Assembly: GCA_024516155.1 (NCBI GenBank) | Contig: JAJJXM010000179.1 | Span: forward strand, 1 to 22,126 | DNA length: 22,126 nt | Direction of reading: 5' to 3' | Source: Pyronema omphalodes | Taxonomy: Eukaryota; Ascomycota; Pezizomycetes; Pezizales; Pyronemataceae | Shown here: in pieces, positions 8,897-17,335 of the stretch | How positions within the stretch are numbered: position 1 is the first letter of the stretch | How the letters are laid out: each line of letters opens with the position of its first letter | Program-made: the position numbers and the translations under genes | The notes under the pieces: model-generated | Told to the model about the DNA's origin: nothing | Seen by the model: only the letters and a program-made list of their open reading frames with translations | The model's database searches: none

Positions 8897-9035
8897 AGGC
8901 CGAGACTCCGGCGAGGCCATAGGCAGTCCCCAAGGCAGGCTTCCGGATGGCGGACCGTCCCCGATACTGCCTTCCCCGACGTCGGCGACATACGACGTCA
9001 TGGGTGATGTCCTCGAGGATGTGAGGCCGTATTTG

Positions 9036-9126
9036 CTCTTGTTGGTGTCCTAAGGGGGGCGCCATTTCTTGATCTTGTTGGTGCCCTAAGGTGACGGGGG
9101 TCTTTGATCTTGTTGGTGCCCTGAGG
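9036..9126 (-). repeat. Three short repeats encoding GHQQDQ, spaced 36 and 35 bp
   Basis: CTTGTTGGTGYCCTRAGG copies have their GTTGGTG at 9041, 9077 and 9112. The first two are 36 bp apart (in frame) and the next 35 bp. The third copy thus falls in a different frame, which points to a single-base deletion between 9091 and 9111. Confidence 0.65.
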
Positions 9127-9160
9127 CGGGGGGCTGCGGGGGATCCGAACAAGGGGCGGA

Positions 9161-10050
9161 TGTCAGGTTGTTGGTTGGTCGGGAGTCGACGGTGGGGAGA
9201 TGCTGCGCCGGATCCGCTGTCTGATAGAGAGACAGGTTGATTGCCACCTTCTCGTGGTCCGAGGGTCCGGTCATCATGATCACTGGGAGTTGGTGTCGGA
9301 TCGTATGGATGGTGGGGTCCTCTGATTCCAGTACGCGGGGACGGGGTGGTTCGTTTTCTCGATTTTCCGTGGAGACGGGAGGTTCCTTTCCTGTCTCGGG
9401 CTCGTCCTTGCAGGGTGGGATCATTGTCTGGGTCTCCGTCGGGGGTTTCCATACTCTGATGCCGCATTTCTGGTCGTGTCCGTCTTTGTTGACAAAGAAC
9501 TTGCACACGTTGCAGAGTCTCTTTCCTTTTTGCCATGCCTTGCAGGCTTTTGGCGGGTCCATCCTTCGATGTCGGATCACCCATTCTAACTCGGGATCAT
9601 GTAGCTGTCAGGTTGTTGGTTGGTCGGGACTCGACGGTGCGGAGATGCTGCTCCGGATCCGCTGTCTGATAGAGGGACAGGTTGATTGCCACCTTCTCGT
9701 GGTCCGAGGCTTCGGTCATCATGATCACTGGGAGTTGGTGTCGGATCGTATGGATGATGGGGTCCTCTGATTCCAGTTCGCGGGGACGGGGTGGTTCGTT
9801 TTCCCGATTTTCCGTGGAGACGGGAGGTTCCTTTCCTGTGTCGGGCTCGTCCTTGCAGGGTGGGATCATTGTCTGGGTCTCCGTCGGGGGTTTCCATCCC
9901 CTGATGCCGCATCTCTGGTCGTGTCCATCTTTGTGGACCAAGAACTCGCACACTTTGCAGAGTCTCTTTCCTTTTTGCCATGCCTTGCAGGCTTTTGGCG
10001 GGTCCATCCTTCGATGTCGGATCACCCATTCTAACTCGGGATCATGTAGC
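9161..10050 (-). repeat. 445-bp tandem duplication inside the third ORF of Gypsy B
   Basis: 9161-9605 and 9606-10050 are near-identical direct copies with a constant offset of 445 bp and scattered substitutions. Because 445 is not a multiple of three, the second copy shifts the reading frame. The third ORF therefore ends at TGA 9597-9599, just past the junction, and the distal copy carries a repeat of its Cys-rich half in another frame (9086-9580). Copy differences are few but present, so the duplication is not brand new. Confidence 0.85.
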
Positions 10051-10289
10051 TGCCCGCAGCTACATGATTCTTTCATGTGTGCCGCGATTGCTTGCGCCAC
10101 CGCTGGGAAGTGATTGTTGTTTAGTTTCGATTGGAGGTGAATGGAGCAGGAATCGTTGTTACAGAACGACCAGTGTAGTTCTGCGTACAGGATCGTGGGG
10201 TCAGGGGATTTCTTTTCTGCCGGAGGAGTAGGGGTTCGGTACCAGCCCAAAGAGGACGGAGGGTCATCTGAATTCGTTCTGTCGCCCAT
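9597..10289 (-). CDS. Third ORF of Gypsy B, N-terminal part (230 residues), Cys/His-rich protein of unknown function
   Basis: The ATG at 10287-10289 overlaps the pol stop by one base (TAATG), so it is probably translated by termination and re-initiation. Residues about 1-35 are polar. Then follow W-x2-C-x4-C-x2-H and, near residues 75-125, a cluster of the form C-x-C-x3-H, K-x-C-K, C-K-V-C, H-K-D-G-H and C-G-I-R-G-W. This is a plausible zinc-binding domain of no family I recognise. The rest is rich in Pro, Glu and Thr. The ORF ends at 9597 only because of the 445-bp duplication. Before that, it would have run on into the transmembrane tail at 8778, giving a protein of roughly 355 residues. 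Chromoviruses usually have no gene here. It could be envelope-like, a regulator or captured DNA; no fusion-protein hallmark is visible. Confidence 0.6.
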   Translation of the reverse strand: MGDRTNSDDPPSSLGWYRTPTPPAEKKSPDPTILYAELHWSFCNNDSCSIHLQSKLNNNHFPAVAQAIAAHMKESCSCGQLHDPELEWVIRHRRMDPPKACKAWQKGKRLCKVCEFLVHKDGHDQRCGIRGWKPPTETQTMIPPCKDEPDTGKEPPVSTENRENEPPRPRELESEDPIIHTIRHQLPVIMMTEASDHEKVAINLSLYQTADPEQHLRTVESRPTNNLTAT

Positions 10290-11679
10290 TACAGCTGTGG
10301 GGCAGGTTTATCAGGGTACCTGCGGTGGAATTGGGTGATGGTGTCGGGGGAGTTTTGAAAATTGTCGGCGGGGTACCAGGTCCTATCGGGGTCGTGGAAA
10401 CCAGTCCACTTGACTCGATATTGAATCTGTCCCTGGTGGTGTCGAGAATCCACTATCTCTTCAACTTCCCACTCTTCCTCGTCGTCGAGGATAATTGATA
10501 GCGGAGGGGGCTGAATATGGCCTGGGATGGGGGTCAAAGTAGGTTGAGATGGTTCTAGCAGGGAGATGTGAAATACTGGATGGATTTTTACGTCTGGGGG
10601 GAGGTCCAGCTTATAAGCTCGCGACCCTACCCTAGATAAGATGGGATAGGGGCCCAATAGCTTGTAGTCGAGCTCGTTGGAAGGTCGGGGGGTCTTCACA
10701 TTCTTCCTCTTCAGCCAGACCCGATCTCCCAGTCGAAGGACCGGATCCGGGTGTCGATGCCAGTTCCCCTGTTCTGCATGAGCAGTCTGGGCATAGTGGA
10801 CCTCTGCCCTTAGATCCTCGTGAAGTCGGTTGAGGGCACCAACATATTTGGAGACCTCGGGATTTCCTTCCGTGACCTCACCCAGCGGTTGGGTAAGACG
10901 GGGATGATATCCGTAATTCGCGAACAAGGGGGACACCTTGGTCGTTCCTGAGCGGGAGTTGTTGTAGCAGAACTCCACCAGAGGAAGGAGTTGGTTCCAA
11001 TTGTTTTGTTGGTAGTTACAGTACGCCCTGAGGTACTGTTCGAGGATCGCATTGACCCTCTCTGTCTGTCCGTCGGACTCTGGGTGGAACGCTGTGCTCA
11101 GGTTCCTCGAGGTCCCCATTGCCTCCATAACCTTCTTCCAGAACTGAGAGGTCATTAAGGACACCCGGTCCGAGATGATGCTGCTGCGGAGTCCGTGGGC
11201 CCGGACCACATGTGTGAGGAACCCGTCCGCGAGTGCCTTAGGCCCCATAGTGCCCTTACATGCTACGAAGTGGGCCATCGTCGTCAAGCCATCCACGATG
11301 ACCCATATCGTGTTCATTCCCCCATCTTCCGGAAGACCCGTGATAAAATCCATGGAGATGGATTCCCATGGTCTTTCTGGAATCTGTAATGGTCGTATGA
11401 GACCGAAGGGGGCGTGCTTAATGGGTTTGATATGTTTACAGGTATCACAGTAGTCGACATATCGAGTCACATACTGTCGTTGTTGTGGCCAGTAAAAATT
11501 TCGGCTGACCAACTCCAAGGTCCTTGCCCTCCCCGGATGCCCGTGGCTTGGGAGTCGTGGTGTTGTCGTAGGATTTGGAACCTCAGATCGTCGTCATTAG
11601 GGACCCCTATCAATCCTTCGTATAGCAGTAACCCATGTCTTTCCTCCCATAACCCCAAGGGGACCTTATTGTCTCGGGG
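10289..11679 (-). pseudogene. pol: Gypsy B Pol C-terminus: integrase with GPY/F module and chromodomain, one frameshift
   Basis: The long open part (11518-10289) contains the integrase core. D is in MDFITG (about residue 57 counted from 11518), D in IISDR (117) and E in GQTER (153), which gives the D,D(35)E spacing of active enzymes. A GPY/F-like YKLLGPYPILSRVG comes next. A chromodomain (EWEVEEIVDSR..YRVKWTGF..TWYPADNF) ends the protein; in chromoviruses this reads histone marks and guides integration. Upstream, 11679-11541 encodes the start of the zinc-finger region in another frame. One base is missing at about 11540, within G-H-P-G-R-A. The integrase otherwise looks intact. Upstream Pol is cut off at 11680 by the LTR of Gypsy C. 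The protein ends PDKPAPQL, with the stop overlapping the next ATG. Confidence 0.9.
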
Positions 11680-11780
11680 TGTCACACCGTATATTGTGTG
11701 AGTATAGAATAGGTAACATGTATAACATTGAGAGAACATGGCAAACTCGACAGGAGAATGAATAATAAGGTTAGTATTCC

Positions 11781-11866
11781 CGGGCCGGAACCCCCTGAGG
11801 AGCTCCAGCTAGCCACGTCACGTGATTCGTGACTGTCCGAAAGGACCTCACGAGGATCCCGGCCCG
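11781..11866. repeat. Multi-stem inverted-repeat cluster in the LTR of Gypsy C
   Basis: The outer arms CGGGCCGG (11781-11788) and CCGGCCCG (11859-11866) enclose two perfect hairpins. They are GTCACG/CGTGAC with a five-base loop (11817-11833) and GTCC-GAAA-GGAC with a GNRA-type tetraloop (11835-11846). This is a three-way-junction-like fold. Whether it acts in RNA or DNA is unknown. Confidence 0.5.
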
Positions 11867-12798
11867 AGGCGTCACTACCTGTAATTCACTGTCAGTTTGG
11901 GAGGATCACAGATGGATGGGAACGAGTATCAAGTTACCTCATGGGTGTCGACTTACCCATGAGACCACTACAGACGACGCTGATGGAGAACAGAAGACGA
12001 CGGCGAAGGAACACCTCCTTCTACTTGAGGATGTGTTCCACCAAGCACGGCTACCAGAGGGCTTGCAAGAGAAGGGAATTCTCAGGGCAATGCAAGGCAG
12101 ACGAATAGGATCATCAGAGGTCTGAGTTCGGCGGATGGTCGGCCAAGGAATAAGGCAGAGTCTAGTCAGCCAACAGGAGTGCAGCTCAGGACAAGGGTCA
12201 GGAATGCATTGGCATGGGACGACGTCCTGCAGCAAGGAACACCACTCAGGGAAACTGTTGGGCGAAACTGATATGACGCGACCTTAGGCCAATGACTACC
12301 AACTGCAAGATAAGACGGCGTTTGCGTACACACCAGGGTGTGGCTGCGCGCAAGTGCACGCAGGTGGGGCAAATGACATCACACAGGAATGTGACGGGGC
12401 AGTGCGCTCCGGTAGGGCATGGTATGCCTTATGATGTCAGATTCCTTCACTCGCAATCGAGATTCTCTAGGGAGATCCATGATCAAGACGACTCATAAGA
12501 TATATGACTCACATGTCATTATCAGAGGAGTCATTGCATTATGCGCTCAAGTGGAGTAACCCTCCAGTAGGCGCTTAACCCCAATACCTGATTGGAAGGT
12601 GTGGTAGCATGGCAAGGAATGTCAAGGATTAATCTGACACTAGGTCATCATGCAAGTGAGCAATTAATATAATTGCGCATGCAGCATGATGCGAGCCATC
12701 AGCAGATTTGTCAAAGAATTGACTCACGTCTTATCTCCTAAGCTGAGTTTGGAAGTTGGTTCCCTTGGGAAGTCTGGGCGAACTTGTAGACGAAAGTC

Positions 12799-12806
12799 TA
12801 TAAAAG
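12799..12806 (+). promoter_or_regulatory. TATA box of the Gypsy C LTR
   Basis: TATAAAAG lies about 60 bp before the presumed LTR end. It would start the genomic RNA in a short R-U5 region. Confidence 0.55.
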
Positions 12807-12864
12807 ACCCTAAGTCTTCCTACCGTCTCCTCCATCATCAGCAACCTGATCTCTTGTTATGACA

Positions 12865-12934
12865 TATCCTATCTACACCAAATACCTCGAGAGAGACCCG
12901 TAAGTTTATTCCCCCTGTGATCGATTAGTTTACT
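12865..12934 (+). other. Leader of Gypsy C, part before LINE1
   Basis: Non-coding; ends with the left copy of the 12-bp target duplication GATTAGTTTACT (12923-12934). The leader resumes at 14726. Confidence 0.5.
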
Positions 12935-13017
12935 CTCGATCCAGTGCTTGCCCCCCTTTTTCCCCGTCTATAGTTGCGCAGACTCCTCTCTTTATCTTGT
13001 TGAGAACATTCTCTACC

Positions 13018-14415
13018 ATGTCTCAACGCAATCTCGACACTTTTAGGTTCAGGAACACCGTTAACGTCGCGTCCCCTCTTCCACCGTCCCCCGAAAGATC
13101 CACACCGACACCTAGTGGAGCGCGGAAACGCCCCACTGTCCCACCTGCCGATAATGATCCGAGACCGGACACCGCCGCCGTTTCACTTGCCGAACCAGAC
13201 CGCCAACTCCTCCTTCAGCTATCCTTACAAGTCGAGCGAATGGAGAAAGCCCTGCTTTCTTCACAAGCCACCAGCACCAACCGCATACGCGAACTCGAAA
13301 AACAAATCGCCTCCATTACGGCTGAGCTCCACCGTACGCGCCGACAACTCACCGCTACCCCTGCACCCCACATACCAACCGGCAACCCCACCGAAAGAGG
13401 AAGGTCCACCACCCGGGCCCCCACCCCAGCCGCCCCTAGACCACAGAAACCAACCACCGGCAACCTTACCTGGGCTGAACGCGTTACTGCATCAGTCGAA
13501 GGCAAGGATCAACAATTTACCACCGTGTCTCGCAAGAAGAAGAAGCATACACCTGCCCCCATCATCCCGAAAGCCCTCCCTCGCATCGAAAGGGAGATCA
13601 TCATCACACTAGACAGCCCAGAAATGACCACAACCTGTGAAAAGGTAGCGACGATTATACTATCACACATCAACGAAACTCTCATCCAATCCAAGGCAAT
13701 CCCTCTTCCACCTTTCACACTAGCCAGGTTCAATGATCACAACAAATTCGTGTTAACAACCAACCCTTCCACCCCTGCCTCTGCATACGCGCCATACATG
13801 CAGATTCTCCTCACCAAAATCCAAATCATGAGACCCATCTCCGGAATCACCAATAGCCGGTGGACAAAATTCCTCGTCCACAACCTTCCAACCGACACCA
13901 CAGGTCCAGCCGTGAAACAGCTTATTGAAGCGACTTACCCCACCCTCCAACTTATGCAAGAGCCCCGCTGGCTAGTTCCAGCTGACCGCCGCCTCAACAA
14001 ATAAGCCTCAACAATGGTGATCGCCCTTAGCGGTGTGGTCAACCTCAACCAAATCGGCATCAACACCCTCCTTCTTTGTAATTGCAAATGCCGTATTACA
14101 GGATACTTTTCCTGGACACCAACCACCCGATGCCGCAACTGCCAGGTTCATGGCCACCACACTTCTATCTGCAAAGCGGAGAAACCCACTTGCGCTATCT
14201 GCGCCCAACCACACAGCACCAAGGACCACCAATGCCCTGTCCCCTCTTGTCGCGCCGGAAAGTCCTGCACCCACCCACCTATGAAATGCGCTCTGTGCAG
14301 TGCTGCTCACCCAGCAACCGACCCACTTTGCCCCGTACGGATCAAACATCTCCCGGCCGGGAAAGGCAAGGCCCCGAACACTGATAACGATTTGTTTATG
14401 GAGCGCGAGCCCTAA
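13018..14415 (+). CDS. LINE ORF1 protein (Gag-like), one internal stop
   Basis: I choose ATG 13018 (context CTACCATGT, residues MSQRNLDTF); earlier in-frame codons are not ATG. The 465-residue frame has a single TAA at 14002-14004 and is otherwise open, so it is one broken or read-through protein. Layout: disordered Pro/Thr-rich head; coiled coil of about 50 residues (RELEKQIASITAELHRTRRQ region, about residues 65-111); basic segment SRKKKKH; an RRM-like central domain with W-T-K-F-L-V-H-N-L-P; then three Cys/His clusters, C-x2-C-x4-H-x4-C at about 14134-14172 and two C-x2-C-x3-H-x6-C. ORF1 proteins of Tad-like LINEs have this order and bind element RNA. It is a diverged relative of LINE2 ORF1 (compare RWTKFLVHNLP with KWHKLSVHSIP). 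Confidence 0.8.
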
Positions 14416-14713
14416 ATGACTGCAGAGATATCTTACCACACCTGACAAACTCTCCACTTGACCCGCCTAAATCGTAGCTTTTCCTTTGTTTGTTTTTGTT
14501 TTTGAAGGGCTAGTTTAGGTTTCCTTTGTAGGATTTATGTCTTTTTGTTTTTGTGTTTGAAATACCCTGGGCATAGCCGGATCTCCTGTACATAGTATTA
14601 TAGGTCGCGCGGTTGGTTGTATCCCAGAGCAACTGCGGTGTTGCAGGGTATGGGCATGAAGTAGGTGGAGCGCAATAGCCATAGTAGCTCTAGTTGCAAT
14701 AAAACCAAGATCA
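14416..14713 (+). other. 3' UTR of LINE1
   Basis: No open frame resembling endonuclease or RT follows ORF1. T-rich tracts (GTTTGTTTTTGTTTTTG) occupy 14480-14560, and an AATAAAA lies just before the end. Confidence 0.55.
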
Positions 14714-14725
14714 GATTAGTTTACT

Positions 14726-14953
14726 TCCTAGCTTCTTGGGAACTCTATTAGTTGAATATCTTTCAAGTGAAGCACGAACTAATCCGAAAAGCCTCTCCGT
14801 TGAAAGCCTTAATACCTAGGTTCACACTATAAACTTAAGGCTCAAGCTACTAAGTTTACTTATCGCCACGAACACGGAAGACCCTCTTCTAGGGCAAGAC
14901 GACACCAAAAGATCCTCCACGCAAAAACTACAAACAAATACTCTCAATCAAGA
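14726..14953 (+). other. Leader of Gypsy C, part after LINE1
   Basis: Non-coding sequence between the right target duplication and the gag ATG. Together with 12865-12934 it gives a leader of about 300 nt before LINE1 inserted. Confidence 0.5.
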
Positions 14954-16995
14954 ATGTCCGTACGAAGAATCACGGCTCACGATGACGGACTCGATGCTCC
15001 TATGGGCAATACCGTTAGCATTACTCGCCCACGCTCCTGGGAGGAAGTTACTTCTGTTGGAGCGCCTAGGGTCCACCATGGAACTACCCTCCATTTGGGA
15101 GAAGTCCCTGAATGGGTTATTCTCATGATGGAAAGGATGAATGCGAATGAGGAGGACATTAAGAGGTTGGTTGAGGCAGTCGGATGTGGGGCTGCCATGA
15201 ATGAAGAGTTACAGCGGATGAAAGGGTTGTATCAGGAAATGGCCCAGGGTATGCAAAAGGCCTATGATACCTTGGCGAAGAAAGGGGACCTGGACCAGGA
15301 GGTCAACCGACAAACCGTGACGCGACTCGTTCAGGCCAGCAACGACTTTGCCGGCCAAGTTTAGAGGACAATTGGCAATCTTGCCACAGACACAAAGGCT
15401 AAAGAAGCAGCCAACCAAGCGGCTGCTGAAAGGCTCAATCACGGCATTCAAACAACGAATGCTATCCTCGAAGCCTTTGCCCAGAGGCAACTCGGAATCA
15501 ATAAAGAAATTGAAGAATGGGCAATTGAGAAGAATACACAGGACGCCATTAGAAAGGAAGACGATAAGCAAAGGGATAGGCGGATCGCAGCTCTGTCTAG
15601 GGCTGAAGAGATGCATCAGCAGCGCCTACTGGACTATTACGAACAGAGGGAAGAAGAAAAATTGGAATTGGTAAACAAGGTTATTGACCTTGTTATGTCA
15701 AAGATCCAGAAAAAGAGCATTTCTATGCTAAGTCTCTAACCGAGGCCATGCATGAGGAGATGACTCCCAGACCTCCCTCTCTCGGCGGAGCACCAGAAGT
15801 CTCATTGCCTCCATCAGTGGACGGCTCTGTGCAAAATGGCGGCAGAAACGGTGGTAGGGGAAGCAAACCACCGGGAGGAGGACTTCCACCACCACCACCA
15901 CCCCCATCGGATCCTACGGACAGCGAGGATTCAGATGATTCATATATTAGAAAGGCTATGGAGAGGAAGCGCCAGGAGCGCCAGGACAAAGCTAAACAGA
16001 AGAAACCGGAATCAAAGAATGCAACGGAAGCATTCTTGGAATCACTTGTCGCAAAATTACAGCAATCAGGGGTTAACGAGCCAAGGAGACCTCAAATGCC
16101 GGAGATGAAGGCTCCTCAATATTTTGATGGGAAAGACAAGAATTTGTTTAGGGCTTGGTGGATGTCTGTTCAGGACTATATTGCAACATACGCCAAGGCA
16201 TTCCCAGATGAGGATGATCAGGTCAAATGGGTAGGGAGTTTACTTACTCACAAGGCATTAAGTTGGCACCAGGAAAGGCGCAAATGGATTCAAAGACAAG
16301 GACTTAAAGACACATGGCAAGCTTTCTCAAGCTCAATTGAAACAAGGTTTGAGGATAAGCGGGAAGCCCAGAAGGACGTCAAGAGGATTACAGAGCTCCA
16401 ATATGAGGGAGATATTGACGACTACATAACTAAATTGGAAGATCCCAACATGCGTGTGGGAGCAATTGGCCCCATGTATCGAAACGTAATATGGGAGGCC
16501 ATGACGCCGGCAATCAAAAAAATGGTATATCAAAGATTTGGCGGAATCCCAACTGATGATGAAGGCATGATTGACGCAGTCAAGGAGGCTGCTCATGTTG
16601 TGGAAAATTTGGATGAAGAATTGAAGGGTCACAAAAAGAAGTCCATTTTTCCGTCAGGAAGGGAGGCTCTGAACAATGTTCCTCAGAATGAAATCGATAA
16701 ACATAAACAAGATAAAGCTGACTGTTGGAGGTGCGGAAGATCTGGACATAAAATGTTCGATTGTTATGCAAAGAAGACAGTTGGGGGAACAGAGCTCTCT
16801 GGCGAAGGAAAGGTTGCTTCCTCAGGAAAGAGAAAGAGGGATGACGATGATGAGGGAAATAAAGGGCAGGAAAAGCCCAAAGAAAACAAGAAGACAAAGA
16901 CCGCAGCAGTGCGGCAGGAGGAGGATGAGATGATGGAAGATGCTCAGCCCAGGATTTGGGAGATTGAGCAGAATGATGAGGAGTCGGATTTTTAA
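14954..16995 (+). pseudogene. gag: Gypsy C Gag with coiled coil and CCHC knuckle; one stop and one frameshift
   Basis: Starts at ATG 14954 (AAGAATGTC). The first frame runs to TAG 15362-15364, continues in the same frame to about 15740, then moves to a second frame (FYAKSLTEAMHEEM) after a one-base slip near the AAAAAG run at 15711-15716. The second frame is open to TAA 16993-16995. The N-terminal third is highly charged and predicted coiled coil. Next come a Gly/Pro-rich linker with a poly-Pro run, a capsid-like domain starting at APQYFDGKDKNLFRAWW (about 16110) and ending near 16600, the knuckle C-W-R-C-x4-H-x4-C at 16723-16764, and a basic/acidic tail with SGKRKRDDDDE. This matches Ty3/Gypsy Gag, although the coiled-coil head is long. 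Decay is light compared with Gypsy A. Confidence 0.82.
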
Positions 16996-17335
16996 GATCC
17001 TCTAGGGTTGCGGCACCTGAGGAGGAGGAATGTATATCTGACGCAGGAAAAATAATTTGTTCAGGGACAAAAAGGAAAATATCGGACAGCTTGGAGTCGA
17101 CCAAGACAAAACTTCAACGAACCGACAAAGGAACCTCTTCCAAACGAACAAAAATGGAAGCTGTGGTCCCACCCCATCATGGAAACAGGCCAATAATCAA
17201 CATGGTGTTGAATTGGTCAAAAAATGAAATCAGAACAGTGCGAGTCCTACTTGATACAGGCTCCACCTCAGCACTACTGGACAAAGGTTTTGTCCATACA
17301 TACAAAATCCCTACTGTGAAATACAGCACACCTCG
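16977..17335 (+). pseudogene. pol: Gypsy C Pol start: aspartic protease, truncated by LINE2
   Basis: The frame lies -1 to Gag and opens only after TGA 16974-16976, so it overlaps the Gag end by about 19 bases. It reads through a Lys-rich linker into RVLLDTGSTSALLDKGF, where D-T-G-S at about 17255-17266 is an intact retropepsin active site. After about 17335 the codons turn into a C-rich sequence with no protease character (PPPPSYSHNHT). That is the entry point of LINE2. RT, RNase H and integrase should lie right of the window. Confidence 0.75.

Larger units (their letters stand above)
8778..9160 (-). pseudogene. C-terminal part of the Gypsy B third ORF: Arg-rich segment and transmembrane tail
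   Basis: The open frame ends at TGA 8778-8780. It encodes a Gln/Pro-rich stretch with two GHQQ-type repeats, then an Arg cluster (CRRRRGRQYRGR), then GVSAWRGG and a hydrophobic segment of about 25 residues beginning LLASAVTTAGLWVV. The last six residues are short and mostly polar. This is the layout of a single-pass membrane anchor with basic residues before it. The WRGG codons are the polypurine tract itself, and the helix lies wholly inside the LTR. B' encodes a matching tail (21808-22126). It joins the N-terminal part after allowing for one lost base between 9091 and 9111 and a tandem duplication. The function is unknown; an envelope-like role is a guess from position only. Confidence 0.6.
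8106..11679 (-). mobile_element. Gypsy B: 3' part of a chromovirus-type Ty3/Gypsy element on the minus strand
   Basis: Read on the minus strand the order is integrase with chromodomain (11679 to 10289), a third ORF, polypurine tract, then 3' LTR (8881 to 8106). The left end interrupts integrase of Gypsy A; the last five bases before it, GTGGG (8101-8105), are the predicted target duplication. The right end is cut inside the integrase N-terminal region by the LTR of Gypsy C at 11680. Protease, RT, RNase H, gag and the 5' LTR are therefore not in the window. A second copy of the same family starts at 21170. Confidence 0.85.
11680..12864 (+). repeat. Probable 5' LTR of Gypsy C (about 1185 bp)
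   Basis: It starts TGTCACACCG exactly where Gypsy B coding breaks. A TATAAAAG box lies at 12799-12806. TTATGACA at 12857-12864 gives a TGTCA/TGACA inverted end pair like that of the B-family LTRs. I see no primer-binding site match after it, and the partner LTR is outside the window, so the right boundary is tentative. The open frames inside (for example 11829-12125 and 12292-12498) have no recognisable content. Confidence 0.55.
12935..14713 (+). mobile_element. LINE1: 1.78-kb ORF1-only LINE-like retroposon
   Basis: The element starts CTCGATCCAGTGC, has a short C/T-rich 5' UTR, one gene (ORF1, 13018-14415), a 3' UTR of about 300 bp with T-rich runs, and ends GCAATAAAACCAAGATCA. It lacks any trace of endonuclease or reverse transcriptase. 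The flanking duplication shows it integrated in this short form or was shortened before insertion, so it is not a copy truncated by a later event. It would need an enzyme from another LINE. The tail is A-rich but has no long poly(A). A small hairpin GCAAC/GTTGC (14629-14644) lies in the 3' UTR. Confidence 0.7.
12923..14725. repeat. 12-bp target-site duplication GATTAGTTTACT around LINE1
   Basis: Exact copies lie at 12923-12934 and 14714-14725. Both are preceded by GATC-like bases (GATC and GATCA), so the true duplication may be 16-17 bp with one indel. A duplication of this length fits target-primed reverse transcription and defines the insert as a single retroposition event. Confidence 0.8.
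11680..17335 (+). mobile_element. Gypsy C: 5' half of a Ty3/Gypsy element inserted into Gypsy B
   Basis: A likely LTR (11680-12864), a leader interrupted by LINE1, a Gag gene and the start of Pol (protease) lie in order on the plus strand. The left end sits in Gypsy B integrase; the preceding five bases CGGGG (11675-11679) are the predicted target duplication. The right limit is where protease stops resembling coding and the C-rich 5' end of LINE2 begins, about 17335. This family's Gag is unrelated in detail to that of Gypsy A. Confidence 0.75.

Noticed and set aside
9237..10338. Plus-strand ORFs across the third-ORF region of Gypsy B
   Set aside because: They are antisense to the third ORF and repeat with the 445-bp duplication. 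The Cys/His clusters and the tail conservation favour the minus strand.
11795..11846. Hammerhead-ribozyme-like words CTGAGGA and GAAA in the Gypsy C LTR
   Set aside because: The GAAA is the loop of a GTCC/GGAC hairpin, and no stem II pairs the bases after CTGAGGA with those before GAAA, so the core cannot form.
11829..12498. Short plus-strand ORFs in the Gypsy C LTR
   Set aside because: No motif, no continuation and an LTR context; treated as chance frames.
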